Below are positions 1-7,365 of a stretch of DNA of 12,487 nucleotides, in pieces (position 1 is the first letter of the stretch; each line of letters begins with the position of its first letter). A model generated the notes under the pieces. The model worked only from the letters and a program-made list of their open reading frames with translations. It did no database searches and was not told where the DNA came from. The translations under genes and the position numbers were made by a program. Origin of the DNA: Nitrososphaerota archaeon (lineage in GTDB: Archaea > Thermoproteota > Nitrososphaeria > Nitrososphaerales > Gagatemarchaeaceae); contig VBPP01000082.1 in NCBI GenBank assembly GCA_005877365.1, forward strand, positions 1-12,487. The letters run 5' to 3'.

Positions 1-2288
1 CCGCCATCTCCGGGTACAAGGTCGAGAGGTCAACCGACGGCGGTACTACCTGGACCACACTGGTGGCGAACACCGGCAGCACTGCCACCTCATACTCCGA
101 CACCGGGCTGACGCGCAGCACGACCTATGCGTACAGAGTTTATGCCATCAACTCCGTTGGAACGAACTCACCGTCAAACACCGCCTCCGCGACGACCCTC
201 GCTGTCGCTCCATCGCCTCCGACTGGACTCGCAGCGACAGCACCCTCCTCGTCTCAGATTGATCTGACTTGGACCGCTCCCACCGACAACGGCGGCTCCG
301 CAATCACGGGGTACAAGATCGAGAGGTCAACCAACGGCGGTACTACGTGGAGTGCACTGGTCGCAAACACCGGTAGCACAGCGACTACGTATTCGGACAC
401 AGGACTGACACACGCCACAGCCTACACCTACCGAGTGTCTGCCATCAACTCCATAGGCACGAGTTCCCCCTCCAGCACCGCGTCAGCGACGACCCTCGCC
501 GTTGTTCCATCCCCTCCGACAGGGCTCACGGCGACTGCAGCCACCTCTTCGCAGATCAACCTGAGCTGGACTGCTCCCATTGACAATGGTGGATCTGTCA
601 TCGCAGGATACAGGATCGAAAGGTCTACCAACGGCGGCTCTACGTGGAGCATCGTGGTCGCAAACACCGGCACCACCTCGACTTCATACTCAGACACCGG
701 GCTGACACACAGCACGACATACGCCTACAGGGTCTATGCCATCAACTCCGTAGGAACCAGCTCTCCCTCCAGCACCGCCTCCGCGACGACCCTCGCCGTC
801 GCTCCATCCCCTCCGACTGGACTCACAGCGACCGTAGCCTCATCCTCTCAAATTGACCTGAGCTGGACCGCTCCCACCGATAACGGCGGCTCCGCCATCA
901 CCGGGTACAAGATCGAGAGGTCTACCAACGGCGGCACTACCTGGACCACAATCGTATCGAACTCCGGTAGCACAGCGACCACATACTCGGACACAGGACT
1001 AACACCCGGCACAACCTACACATACAGGGTATCCAGCGTCAATTCCGCTGGAACCAGTTCGCCTTCTAACACCGCTTCCGCGACGACCCTCGCTGTAGCT
1101 CCATCACCTCCGACAGGACTCACGGCAACGGCAGCCTCCTCCTCCCAGATCAACCTCAGCTGGACTGCTCCAAATAACGGCGGCTCCCCCATAACAGGAT
1201 ACATGATCGAAAGGTCAACCAACGGCGGCACTACCTGGAGTACACTGGTGGCACACACTGGGAGTACGGCAACAACCTACTCAAACGTTGGATTGCCCCC
1301 TCGCGCGTCTTTCACTTATCGTGTGTCTGCGATTAACTCCGTTGGCACAAGCCCTCCTTCCAACACCGCATCCGCAACCACGAATGTGGGAACTGTTGCG
1401 CTCGTGACATCCGGTCGCGTCGCATCCGATCCGCTAAATAAAACCGCTAATCAGCAACAACTAACTGCAAACCCCGGAATCTGGACGTTCGACGGTTCCG
1501 CCAGGGCCGCCGGGATTCCTTTCTTCTACAACGAGGATGCCCAGGGACTCCACATCGGTGTCAAGGCATCAGCACCAGGCAAGTGGATTGGATTCTACGC
1601 ATCGACCCAAGCCAGCGCCACGCCGTTTCCAACCTTGTTCCACGCCCTCATCACCGCCCCCAGCAGAACCATCCCCAGTGACTTCTTCAACGCTGGTATC
1701 TACGTGCAAAACGCGGGGGCGAACCTAAACTACGTCTTCTGCGGTGAGACCACGTCAACCACCCAAACACAGTGGCAGGTCGCAGAGGCGACCGGAAACG
1801 CGACCCAGGCCACAAAAACAACCGTCCTCTACACCGACCCAGCCGCCAACCAACCGCTCACGAGAGAGTGCACCATCGTCACAAACGGGTCTAACTACCT
1901 CGAGGTCTTCATCGACCACAATTTGGTCTACCGTAGCACTACCCTCAAACAGAACATGACCACTCCATTCATATTCTTCTTGGAGACTCAACTCTCATAC
2001 TCCGGTCAGGTCCTCTACGGTAGCTTCAGCAACTTCTATGCCACGACGGGTGAGGGTGTCGTCGTCAACAACATCCCCGCTGCGGCGACGGCTGTTCAGA
2101 TCGTCGATCCCTTCGGGACTGTCCTGGCGACCGCGCCAGTTAACTCTGGTACCGCGACCCTTTCTATAGGCCAGTTCACCTTCCCCCTGAAGGGAAAGAT
2201 AATCGTGCTTGGCCAAGGCAACGTCGTGCTGGCTTCCAGCCCGGGCGTTGTGTCGATCTACGCGGGAGATGTCTATTCGATTAGCTAG
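1..2288 (+). CDS. FN3-repeat secreted surface protein (5' partial)
   Basis: The reading frame is open from base 3, so the true start lies to the left of the window. The protein begins inside one fibronectin type III module. Four more follow, each opening with a PSPPTGL motif and containing SWTAP, GYKIERST and TYTYRVSAINSVGT blocks, typical of the FN3 beta-sandwich. From about 1386 the repeats give way to a region of about 300 residues without repeats. Its first 225 residues look like a concanavalin/laminin-G-type jelly roll (NPGIWTFDG, YLEVFIDHNLVY, NFYATTG), with two cysteines that could pair. The last 75 look like a small beta-domain. FN3 repeats of this style are common in Nitrososphaeria extracellular proteins; adhesion or S-layer association is inference. 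No C-terminal membrane anchor is visible. The N-terminal signal is outside the window. Confidence 0.85.
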   Translation, partial: AISGYKVERSTDGGTTWTTLVANTGSTATSYSDTGLTRSTTYAYRVYAINSVGTNSPSNTASATTLAVAPSPPTGLAATAPSSSQIDLTWTAPTDNGGSAITGYKIERSTNGGTTWSALVANTGSTATTYSDTGLTHATAYTYRVSAINSIGTSSPSSTASATTLAVVPSPPTGLTATAATSSQINLSWTAPIDNGGSVIAGYRIERSTNGGSTWSIVVANTGTTSTSYSDTGLTHSTTYAYRVYAINSVGTSSPSSTASATTLAVAPSPPTGLTATVASSSQIDLSWTAPTDNGGSAITGYKIERSTNGGTTWTTIVSNSGSTATTYSDTGLTPGTTYTYRVSSVNSAGTSSPSNTASATTLAVAPSPPTGLTATAASSSQINLSWTAPNNGGSPITGYMIERSTNGGTTWSTLVAHTGSTATTYSNVGLPPRASFTYRVSAINSVGTSPPSNTASATTNVGTVALVTSGRVASDPLNKTANQQQLTANPGIWTFDGSARAAGIPFFYNEDAQGLHIGVKASAPGKWIGFYASTQASATPFPTLFHALITAPSRTIPSDFFNAGIYVQNAGANLNYVFCGETTSTTQTQWQVAEATGNATQATKTTVLYTDPAANQPLTRECTIVTNGSNYLEVFIDHNLVYRSTTLKQNMTTPFIFFLETQLSYSGQVLYGSFSNFYATTGEGVVVNNIPAAATAVQIVDPFGTVLATAPVNSGTATLSIGQFTFPLKGKIIVLGQGNVVLASSPGVVSIYAGDVYSIS
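211..1383 (+). repeat. Tandem 297-bp repeats encoding FN3 modules
   Basis: The PSPPTGL-coding segment recurs at 211, 508, 805 and 1102, exactly 297 bp (99 codons) apart. The unit starting at 1102 is one codon shorter (TAPNNGG in place of TAPTDNGG). A partial unit lies before 211. Copies differ at many synonymous positions while the protein stays nearly constant, which suggests older duplications under protein-level constraint rather than very recent amplification. Confidence 0.9.
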
Positions 2289-2427
2289 TCCTTGGATTCT
2301 TCACAGTGTTCCCCTCTGCGAGGTCGGCACGAGAGTTCCCAGCGAGTAGGTCCGCCTCGGGATACAAACGAAAACGAGATAACGAAGGAGGGTCCGGTAG
2401 GTAAGAAGCTCACAGAGGGAACCTAGC
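2289..2427 (+). other. Intergenic spacer
   Basis: This gap of 139 bp separates two plus-strand genes. It holds an SD-like GAGGGA at 2415-2420, seven bases before the GTG at 2428, and a second AGGAGG at 2386-2391. The only TATA-like run is a weak GATACAAA near 2362. No hairpin-plus-T-tract terminator or RNA gene is apparent. Confidence 0.4.
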
Positions 2428-2922
2428 GTGAAATCCGGGGCAAGGTTGGTCATTATTCTCGTCATCGTCTTCGTCCCGGTAGTTGCGTTCGCGCTAAGCT
2501 CGATTGCGTCCCACCTCCCGCGGACGGAGGAGCTCTCCCCCTCCCTCCATGGGTGTCTGGATGGCTGCCCGGCCCCCCTCATCTGGGTCGCGAACGTCTC
2601 GGGATGGAGCAAGGTCACTGTGCAGGTCACTCCCTCCTCAGAGGAGGCAAACTGCCTTCGAACCGCTTCTGGTAATGTCACGGCTGGCTGCACACGATAC
2701 GTGGAGTTCAGCGACGACGCCCTCCACTGGAGCCTCGCCAGGGTGATTGGCCTCCAGACCGTCTGCTATGGAGGGGGCCTGAACTGCGTCTGCTGCCTCC
2801 ACGACTACATCGAGTTCCCTGTCTTTGAGCCGCTCACCGTGACACTTGGGGTCCAGGGGAGGTACATCGCCATCACCGGTCAGAATGGTACGAGTGTCTC
2901 TGTCGTTGCTGCCTCGGGCTGA
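2428..2922 (+). CDS. Small exported cysteine-rich protein, unknown function
   Basis: I do not recognise a family. The 164-residue product starts at GTG, supported by GAGGGA seven bases upstream. It has a basic N-terminus and a hydrophobic segment at residues 7-24 (signal peptide or anchor), then a polar domain with eight cysteines at 43, 47, 76, 88, 113, 120, 122 and 123. It also has three N-glycosylation sequons (N56, N83, N153). An even cysteine count after a signal sequence fits disulfide bonding outside the cell, although the C-V-C-C cluster at 120-123 could also bind a metal. The end of the protein is beta-rich (VTVTLGVQGRYIAITG-like pattern). It follows the FN3 surface-protein gene in the same direction, which fits an envelope role. 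Expression as a real gene is likely but unproven. Confidence 0.65.
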   Translation: MKSGARLVIILVIVFVPVVAFALSSIASHLPRTEELSPSLHGCLDGCPAPLIWVANVSGWSKVTVQVTPSSEEANCLRTASGNVTAGCTRYVEFSDDALHWSLARVIGLQTVCYGGGLNCVCCLHDYIEFPVFEPLTVTLGVQGRYIAITGQNGTSVSVVAASG

Positions 2923-2946
2923 GAGGGTCCCCTAACTCTTTCCAAC

Positions 2947-2957
2947 CAATTTATTTG
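2947..2957 (+). promoter_or_regulatory. TATA box for the transsulfuration operon
   Basis: An AATTTATTT element is centred near 2952, about 30 bp before the ATG at 2983. This predicts transcription starting only a few bases before the start codon, a typical archaeal short-leader arrangement. Confidence 0.5.
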
Positions 2958-2982
2958 CCGCGAGCACGACGCACCCACGGCG

Positions 2983-4353
2983 ATGGAGAGACGAGTCGCT
3001 GGTAGCATCCTCGAGCTCATTGGGTGGACTCCCCTCGTGAAGCTCAACAGGATCACGAACGGTCTCCCTTCGACCGTCTACGCAAAGCTCGAATACTTCA
3101 ACCCTGGTGGCAGTGTGAAAGACCGCGTAGGACTCTCGATGATTAGCGATGCGGAGAGACGCGGCGTGATCAAGCCTGGCTGCGTCATCGTCGAGCCTAC
3201 GTCCGGAAACACGGGGGCGGGACTCGCCCTCGCCGCCCTTGTCAGAGGCTACAAGATCATCTTCACCGTTCCCGACAAGATGAGCAGCGAGAAGATAGAT
3301 CTCCTGAAGGCCTTTGGCGCCAAAGTGATCATCACCCCGTCGAATGTTCCGCCCGACCATCCGGCGAGTTATGTGAAGGTCGCGGAGAGGATCGTGAGAG
3401 AGACCCCGAACGCCTTCATGCCCAATCAGTACACGAACCCATCGAACCCGTCTGCTCACTATCAAACCACGGGACCCGAGATCTGGAAGCAGACCGGCGG
3501 GAATATCGACGTCCTCGTGGCGGGGATGGGGACGGGGGGGACGATTTCAGGAACGGCAAAGTACCTCAGAGAGATGAACCCGCGCATCAGGGTGGTGGGC
3601 GTCGACCCTGAAGGCTCCATGCTTCACCACTGGTTCAACAAGACTGCCGGCGAATATCACAGCTACAGAATCGAGGGTATCGGCGAGGACTTCATGCCTT
3701 CGACGCTCGACCTTAAGGTCTTGGACGAGGTCGTTACCGTGAGCGATAGAGACGCCTTCCTGACGGCGAGGATGCTTGCAAGGGAGGAGGGGGTGTTGGC
3801 CGGGGGGTCATCGGGGGCCGCCGTCTTCGGTGCCCTCAAAGTCGCGAGGGATTCGGAAGGAAAGACGATCGTGGTAATACTCCCGGATACCGGCAGAAAC
3901 TACCTGAACAGGGTCTACTCCGACGACTGGATGACTGAGTACGGATACCTCGAGTCTGAGGAGAAGAGGATTGCAGTCAAGGACATCCTCACGGCGAAGT
4001 CGGGAAGGATAAGGGGGGTGGTCGCGGTGAGGCCGGAGGACAAGCTCTCGACCGCGATTGAATTGATGAAGAAGCACGGTATCTCCCATCTTCCAGTTAT
4101 CAAGGATGGCGTTCAGGTGGGGAGCATCCACGAGATGAGTGTCATGAAGAAGCTGACCTCAAAGAAAGCCTCGAAGGGGCAGAGAATCGAGGACGTGATG
4201 GACGAGCCCCTCCCAGTTGTGAGAAAGCAAGAGCTGCTACTCGACCCGTTCAATCTTCTTAAGGAGAAGAACGCAGCGATCGTCCTCGACAAGAACGCAG
4301 TGGTCGGAATAATCACGACGATAGACGTGATAAATTACCTGACGAAGCGATGA
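2983..4353 (+). CDS. cbs: Cystathionine beta-synthase with C-terminal CBS domains
   Basis: A PLP-dependent beta-replacement enzyme of 456 residues. It should condense serine (or an activated serine) with homocysteine to give cystathionine in the cytoplasm. The catalytic fold covers residues 5-325, with the Schiff-base lysine K46 in NPGGSVKDR, the cofactor/substrate loop TSGNTG at 73-78, the phosphate-binding GTGGT at 183-187 and the GGSSG motif at 274-278. The LPDTGRNYLNRVYSDDWM stretch and the segment around 120-150 (PPDHPASYV, NQYTNPSNP) favour cystathionine beta-synthase over plain cysteine synthase. Two CBS domains follow (about 333-395 and 402-455), as in regulated CBS enzymes; the ligand here is unknown. 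There is no N-terminal haem-binding extension. The ATG sits about 30 bp after a TATA box, and the next gene starts three bases after the stop. Some archaeal homologues use O-acetylserine or O-phosphoserine, so the exact donor is uncertain. Confidence 0.88.
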   Translation: MERRVAGSILELIGWTPLVKLNRITNGLPSTVYAKLEYFNPGGSVKDRVGLSMISDAERRGVIKPGCVIVEPTSGNTGAGLALAALVRGYKIIFTVPDKMSSEKIDLLKAFGAKVIITPSNVPPDHPASYVKVAERIVRETPNAFMPNQYTNPSNPSAHYQTTGPEIWKQTGGNIDVLVAGMGTGGTISGTAKYLREMNPRIRVVGVDPEGSMLHHWFNKTAGEYHSYRIEGIGEDFMPSTLDLKVLDEVVTVSDRDAFLTARMLAREEGVLAGGSSGAAVFGALKVARDSEGKTIVVILPDTGRNYLNRVYSDDWMTEYGYLESEEKRIAVKDILTAKSGRIRGVVAVRPEDKLSTAIELMKKHGISHLPVIKDGVQVGSIHEMSVMKKLTSKKASKGQRIEDVMDEPLPVVRKQELLLDPFNLLKEKNAAIVLDKNAVVGIITTIDVINYLTKR

Positions 4354-4356
4354 TCG

Positions 4357-5502
4357 ATGAAGTTCGCGACCAAGGCCATCCACGTGGGGGAGGAGCCCGG
4401 CCTCGCAAGTAACGGCGACGTAGTGGTGCCCATTCACCTCTCGACGACCTTCGCTCGAAGAGGGGTCGAGAAGCCGACGGGAGGGTACGAGTACTCAAGA
4501 ACAGCGAACCCGACCAGGGATGCACTTGAGCTCCGGCTCGCCGCTCTCGAAGAATCGAAGCACGCTCTAGCGTTCGCCTCGGGGCTAGCAGCTGAGGCGA
4601 CCCTTGTGCTCTCTCTACTGAGAAAGGGAGACCACGTCGTAGCCTTCGACGACCTCTACGGCGGTACAAGACGGCTCTTCAGCCAGACTCTCTCCAACTT
4701 CGGACTCGATTTCACGTATGTCGATGCGAGGGAGGCGAGAAACGTCAATCGAGCGATAGGCAAGAGGACGAAGATGATCTGGCTGGAGTCCCCCACCAAC
4801 CCGCTCTTGAAGATCTGCGACATCAGGGCCATATCGGAGGTCGCGTCGAGGCATCAGATAATCACAGTCCTTGACAACACCTTCATGAGTCCGTACTTTC
4901 AGAATCCTCTTCGGCTAGGTGCGGACGTCGTGCTTCACAGCGCAACAAAGTATCTCGGTGGGCACAGCGATGTGCTCGGAGGGGCGATCATGACCTCCAA
5001 CGAGGAGATACACACGAAGGCGAAGTTTAACCAGAACGCGATTGGGGCCGTCCCCTCGCCCTTCGACTGCTTCTTGCTCTTGAGAGGGATGAAGACACTC
5101 GCGGTCCGAATGGAGAGGCATCAACTGAACGCGATGAGGGTCGCGGAGCATTTGGAGGCGCATCCCGCCGTGGTGAGGGTGATCTATCCGGGTCTGAAGA
5201 GCCACCCCCAATACGCCCTGGGGAAGAGGCAGATGTCGGGTTCCGGAGGAGTGCTCTCCTTCGAGGTCAAGGGAACTCTCAGCGACGTGAAGAGGTTCCT
5301 GCGGAGAGTGAAGGTCTTTTCACTCGCTGAGAGTCTCGGCGGGGTGGAGTCTCTGATTGAGCATCCCGCCTCGATGACCCACGCGAGCGTCCCCGAGAAG
5401 GCAAGGGAAGGGATAGGGATCACGGACAGGCTGGTGAGGGCGTCGGTGGGGATAGAGGATGTGAGCGACCTGATTGAGGACCTAGACGGAGCGCTCGGCT
5501 AG
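4357..5502 (+). CDS. Cystathionine gamma-lyase / gamma-synthase family enzyme
   Basis: A 381-residue Cys/Met-metabolism PLP enzyme of normal family length. Visible landmarks are the Y46-S-R48 phosphate-binding segment, the SGL turn at 75-77, the LESPTNP motif at 143-149, D173 (pairs with the pyridine nitrogen), the PLP lysine K198 in HSATKYLGGHSD, and the C-terminal SLGGVESL...HPASMTH signature. Members split cystathionine (gamma-lyase), make it (gamma-synthase) or act on methionine, and sequence alone rarely separates them. The gene lies three bases downstream of the cystathionine beta-synthase gene, so the pair most simply forms a reverse transsulfuration route: homocysteine plus serine to cysteine, 2-oxobutanoate and ammonia. 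No separate promoter or strong ribosome-binding site is seen before the ATG, which fits cotranscription and translational coupling. Confidence 0.88.
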   Translation: MKFATKAIHVGEEPGLASNGDVVVPIHLSTTFARRGVEKPTGGYEYSRTANPTRDALELRLAALEESKHALAFASGLAAEATLVLSLLRKGDHVVAFDDLYGGTRRLFSQTLSNFGLDFTYVDAREARNVNRAIGKRTKMIWLESPTNPLLKICDIRAISEVASRHQIITVLDNTFMSPYFQNPLRLGADVVLHSATKYLGGHSDVLGGAIMTSNEEIHTKAKFNQNAIGAVPSPFDCFLLLRGMKTLAVRMERHQLNAMRVAEHLEAHPAVVRVIYPGLKSHPQYALGKRQMSGSGGVLSFEVKGTLSDVKRFLRRVKVFSLAESLGGVESLIEHPASMTHASVPEKAREGIGITDRLVRASVGIEDVSDLIEDLDGALG

Positions 5503-5520
5503 CGATCGATTCTCGCTCAA

Positions 5521-5527
5521 CTTATAG
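5521..5527 (+). promoter_or_regulatory. TATA box for the HEAT-repeat gene
   Basis: CTTATAG is centred 27 bp before the GTG at 5551. This spacing places transcription start at or beside the start codon, predicting a leaderless mRNA. It supports GTG 5551 as the real start. Confidence 0.55.
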
Positions 5528-5550
5528 ATGAAGTTGCCTCGGGGCTGAGC

Positions 5551-6060
5551 GTGTACACCGGAGAGGTAATCGAGAACGAGGCACACTGCATGAAGGTGAT
5601 GGAGAAGATGGAGGAGGCCTACCAGAAGAGGGACGAGGCTTATTTCGTCAAGGTGCTCAACACTGAGTCCAGCTTGGTCCTGCGCGTCCACGCGGTCTGC
5701 ATCCTGGCTGAAGTTGGAAGAGAGAATTCAACGGAAACCCTCGCCGATGTGCTTCTCCACGACGCTGACCCCCTCGTCCGCCACGAGGCAGCATTCTCCC
5801 TGGGTCAGATAGGTCTCTCTAAAGCAAACGGGCCACTGGAGCGCGCTGTCATGACAGACCCGGAGGCGATTGTCAGGCACGAGGCGGCGGCAGCCCTTGG
5901 CTCAATTGGGAACCCTTCAGCGAAGAAGGTTCTCCGACTCGCCCTTGAGGACAGAGACGAGATCGTCAGAAACTCTGCCAGGACGTCTCTATTCAACCTG
6001 GACTTTCTGAAGCGCTACTCGGTTGGGCGGACAGCGAGGGAGAGGGCTCCGAGGCCCTAG
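5551..6060 (+). CDS. HEAT / PBS-lyase-like repeat protein
   Basis: A 169-residue all-helical protein. After an acidic N-terminal helix pair (residues 10-40), HEAT-type units run from about 41 to 150. Two of them carry the VRHEAA..LG.IG consensus (H78-E79 and H110-E111); a third (VRNSAR, from 139) lacks the His-Glu pair. Such repeats occur in scaffold proteins, in phycobilin-lyase-like proteins and in deoxyhypusine hydroxylase, where His-Glu pairs bind a di-iron centre. Only two pairs are present here against four in the hydroxylase, so a generic protein-binding scaffold is the safer reading. The start is GTG with a TATA box 27 bp upstream and no leader. The C-terminus is basic (RTARERAPRP). 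The gene is convergent with the methyltransferase gene, the stops being two bases apart. Confidence 0.78.
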   Translation: MYTGEVIENEAHCMKVMEKMEEAYQKRDEAYFVKVLNTESSLVLRVHAVCILAEVGRENSTETLADVLLHDADPLVRHEAAFSLGQIGLSKANGPLERAVMTDPEAIVRHEAAAALGSIGNPSAKKVLRLALEDRDEIVRNSARTSLFNLDFLKRYSVGRTARERAPRP

Positions 6061-6062
6061 CC

Positions 6063-6590
6063 CTACTTCGTCAGTCTTGCCTTGAGGAGCCTCCCCAGGT
6101 GGAGAAGCTCGAATTTCGCGAATCCCGAGTCAGCAAGGACTTCGAGGTCTCGCCTCTTCGAGCCGTGCCGGAAAATTCGACCTTTCATTATGTCGATGAC
6201 GTAGAATCTCCCCCCTGGTTTCAATATCCGCCTTATCTCCGAAATTCCTCGCTCCAGGCACTCGAAGTGATGGAGAGAGTACATGGAGAACACCAAGTCG
6301 AGGCTCTCCGCGTCAATCTGGTTCATCTCCTCGGCCTTTTTCTCGAGGAACCCGACGTTGGTGAGTCGAGCCTCACCACATCTGCGCTGGATCAGCTCGA
6401 TTCGACCCGGGTCAGGTTCGACCGCGTAGACGAATCCGCCTTCCCCGACGAGTTCGGCTGCAGCGACGGTGAAGAATCCTCTCCCAGCACCGACGTCTGC
6501 GACCTTCAAGCCGCTCGCGGCTCCTACCTCCCTCATCCTCTCGAAGGGGTCCTCGAGGAGGCGCCTGATCTTTTCTCCGAGTGTATACAT
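6063..6590 (-). CDS. Class I SAM-dependent methyltransferase
   Basis: A 175-residue Rossmann-fold methyltransferase of the Methyltransf_11/25/31 type. Motif I is VADVGAGRG at residues 30-38 (SAM binding). The acidic end of strand 2 is E58 in YAVEPD, motif IV is the LDLVFSMYSLHHF region at 98-110, and the LKPGGRF post-motif lies at 123-129. The protein is short and ends soon after the core, with no added substrate domain, so the substrate (small molecule, lipid, quinone or protein) cannot be named. I start it at the ATG whose A is the last base of the upstream rhomboid stop (TGATG overlap). A GGAGGAG ribosome-binding site lies just before it. The overlap implies coupled translation with the rhomboid gene. 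There is no obvious terminator, and the stop is two bases from that of the convergent HEAT gene. Confidence 0.88.
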   Translation of the reverse strand: MYTLGEKIRRLLEDPFERMREVGAASGLKVADVGAGRGFFTVAAAELVGEGGFVYAVEPDPGRIELIQRRCGEARLTNVGFLEKKAEEMNQIDAESLDLVFSMYSLHHFECLERGISEIRRILKPGGRFYVIDIMKGRIFRHGSKRRDLEVLADSGFAKFELLHLGRLLKARLTK

Positions 6591-7222
6591 CAAAGCTCCT
6601 CCTCCGTCGCGGGTCCCGTGAGAAGCCTAGCTATCCCACCCAAGACGAGCCCCACGATGAATCCACCGATATGGGCTCCGTACGCCACTCCAGTGTTGAT
6701 CCCTGCGAAGGAGTAGAAGAGTTGCAGGAAAAACCATGCCAGGATGAACCAATAGGCCCGGATAGGAAGTACGAAGTAAACCACGAGGGAGACCACTCTC
6801 GCTCGCGGAAAGAAGAGCAGGTACGCGCCCAGGACCCCCGAGATTGCCGCCGAGGCTCCGACGCTAGGAATGAAGAGGTCAGGGGGTCCGCTGAGATAGG
6901 ACAGGTAGACTTGTGTCATCGCCCCACCCACACCGGCGACGAGGTAGAAGAGCAGGTAACCAAGGTGTCCGAACCTGTCCTCCACGTTGTGACCGAAGAC
7001 GAAGAGAAAGAGCATATTCCCGAAGATGTGAACGACTCCTGCGTGAAGGAACATCGAAGTCAGGAGAGGGTAGAGACGGAGAAGCTGAGTTCCCTTCAAC
7101 GCACTGATGATCTGACTGGGGACGACGCCGTACTGCACGAAGAATGTCTCTGTCAGCGGGCTCGTGAAGTCTTTCGTGTGTTGGACTTCGTAGAAGAAGA
7201 CGAGAACATTAAGGAGAATCAA
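6590..7222 (-). CDS. Rhomboid family intramembrane serine protease
   Basis: A membrane protein of 210 residues if read from the TTG at 7222. It has about six hydrophobic segments and the rhomboid landmarks: H65-I-F-G-N69 in TM2 (HIFGNMLFLF), the catalytic serine S124 in VGASAAISG in TM4, and the catalytic H184 in GAHIGGFIVG in TM6. Rhomboids cleave transmembrane substrates within the bilayer. The start is doubtful. In the same frame upstream of the TTG lie codons for LPLYDLNRPKSRAAVNWG, which matches the conserved pre-TM1 stretch of many rhomboids, but no ATG, GTG or TTG precedes it. A CTG at 7279 is the nearest candidate. A TATA box at 7310-7317 fits transcription starting near 7287, so this stretch would be in the mRNA. 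The acidic tail (ATEEEL) overlaps the methyltransferase start. Confidence 0.87.
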   Translation of the reverse strand: MILLNVLVFFYEVQHTKDFTSPLTETFFVQYGVVPSQIISALKGTQLLRLYPLLTSMFLHAGVVHIFGNMLFLFVFGHNVEDRFGHLGYLLFYLVAGVGGAMTQVYLSYLSGPPDLFIPSVGASAAISGVLGAYLLFFPRARVVSLVVYFVLPIRAYWFILAWFFLQLFYSFAGINTGVAYGAHIGGFIVGLVLGGIARLLTGPATEEEL

Positions 7223-7309
7223 CCCCCAGTTGACGGCGGCCCTGCTTTTCGGCCTGTTGAGGTCGTAGAGTGGTAGCAGCGGGTATCGAGACGCATGCCC
7301 GTTCAGTCG

Positions 7310-7317
7310 ATAATATA
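7310..7317 (-). promoter_or_regulatory. TATA box for the rhomboid-methyltransferase unit
   Basis: On the minus strand the element reads TATATTAT. Transcription would start about 26 bp downstream, near 7287, leaving either a leader of about 65 nt to the TTG at 7222 or almost none to the CTG at 7279. The plus-strand reading (ATAATATA) could also serve the short-chain dehydrogenase remnant. Confidence 0.5.
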
Positions 7318-7365
7318 GATTCCCGTCTGGATAGGCAAGTCTCCAAAGAATTCACGGGAGGTGCA

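Noticed and set aside
211..1383. CRISPR-like or mobile repeat array
   Set aside because: The 297-bp units are an in-frame protein-coding FN3 array with no spacers and no ends of a mobile element.
2301..2693. Minus-strand frame of 130 codons opposite the exported cysteine-rich gene
   Set aside because: It shows no family likeness or start signals, and overlaps a plus-strand gene that has a signal-like N-terminus and a ribosome-binding site.
6099..7276. Long plus-strand open frames (205 and 231 codons) opposite the methyltransferase and rhomboid genes
   Set aside because: They are antisense to two genes with clear catalytic motifs, their translations show no domain and are strongly biased in composition, and they have no promoter or ribosome-binding site.
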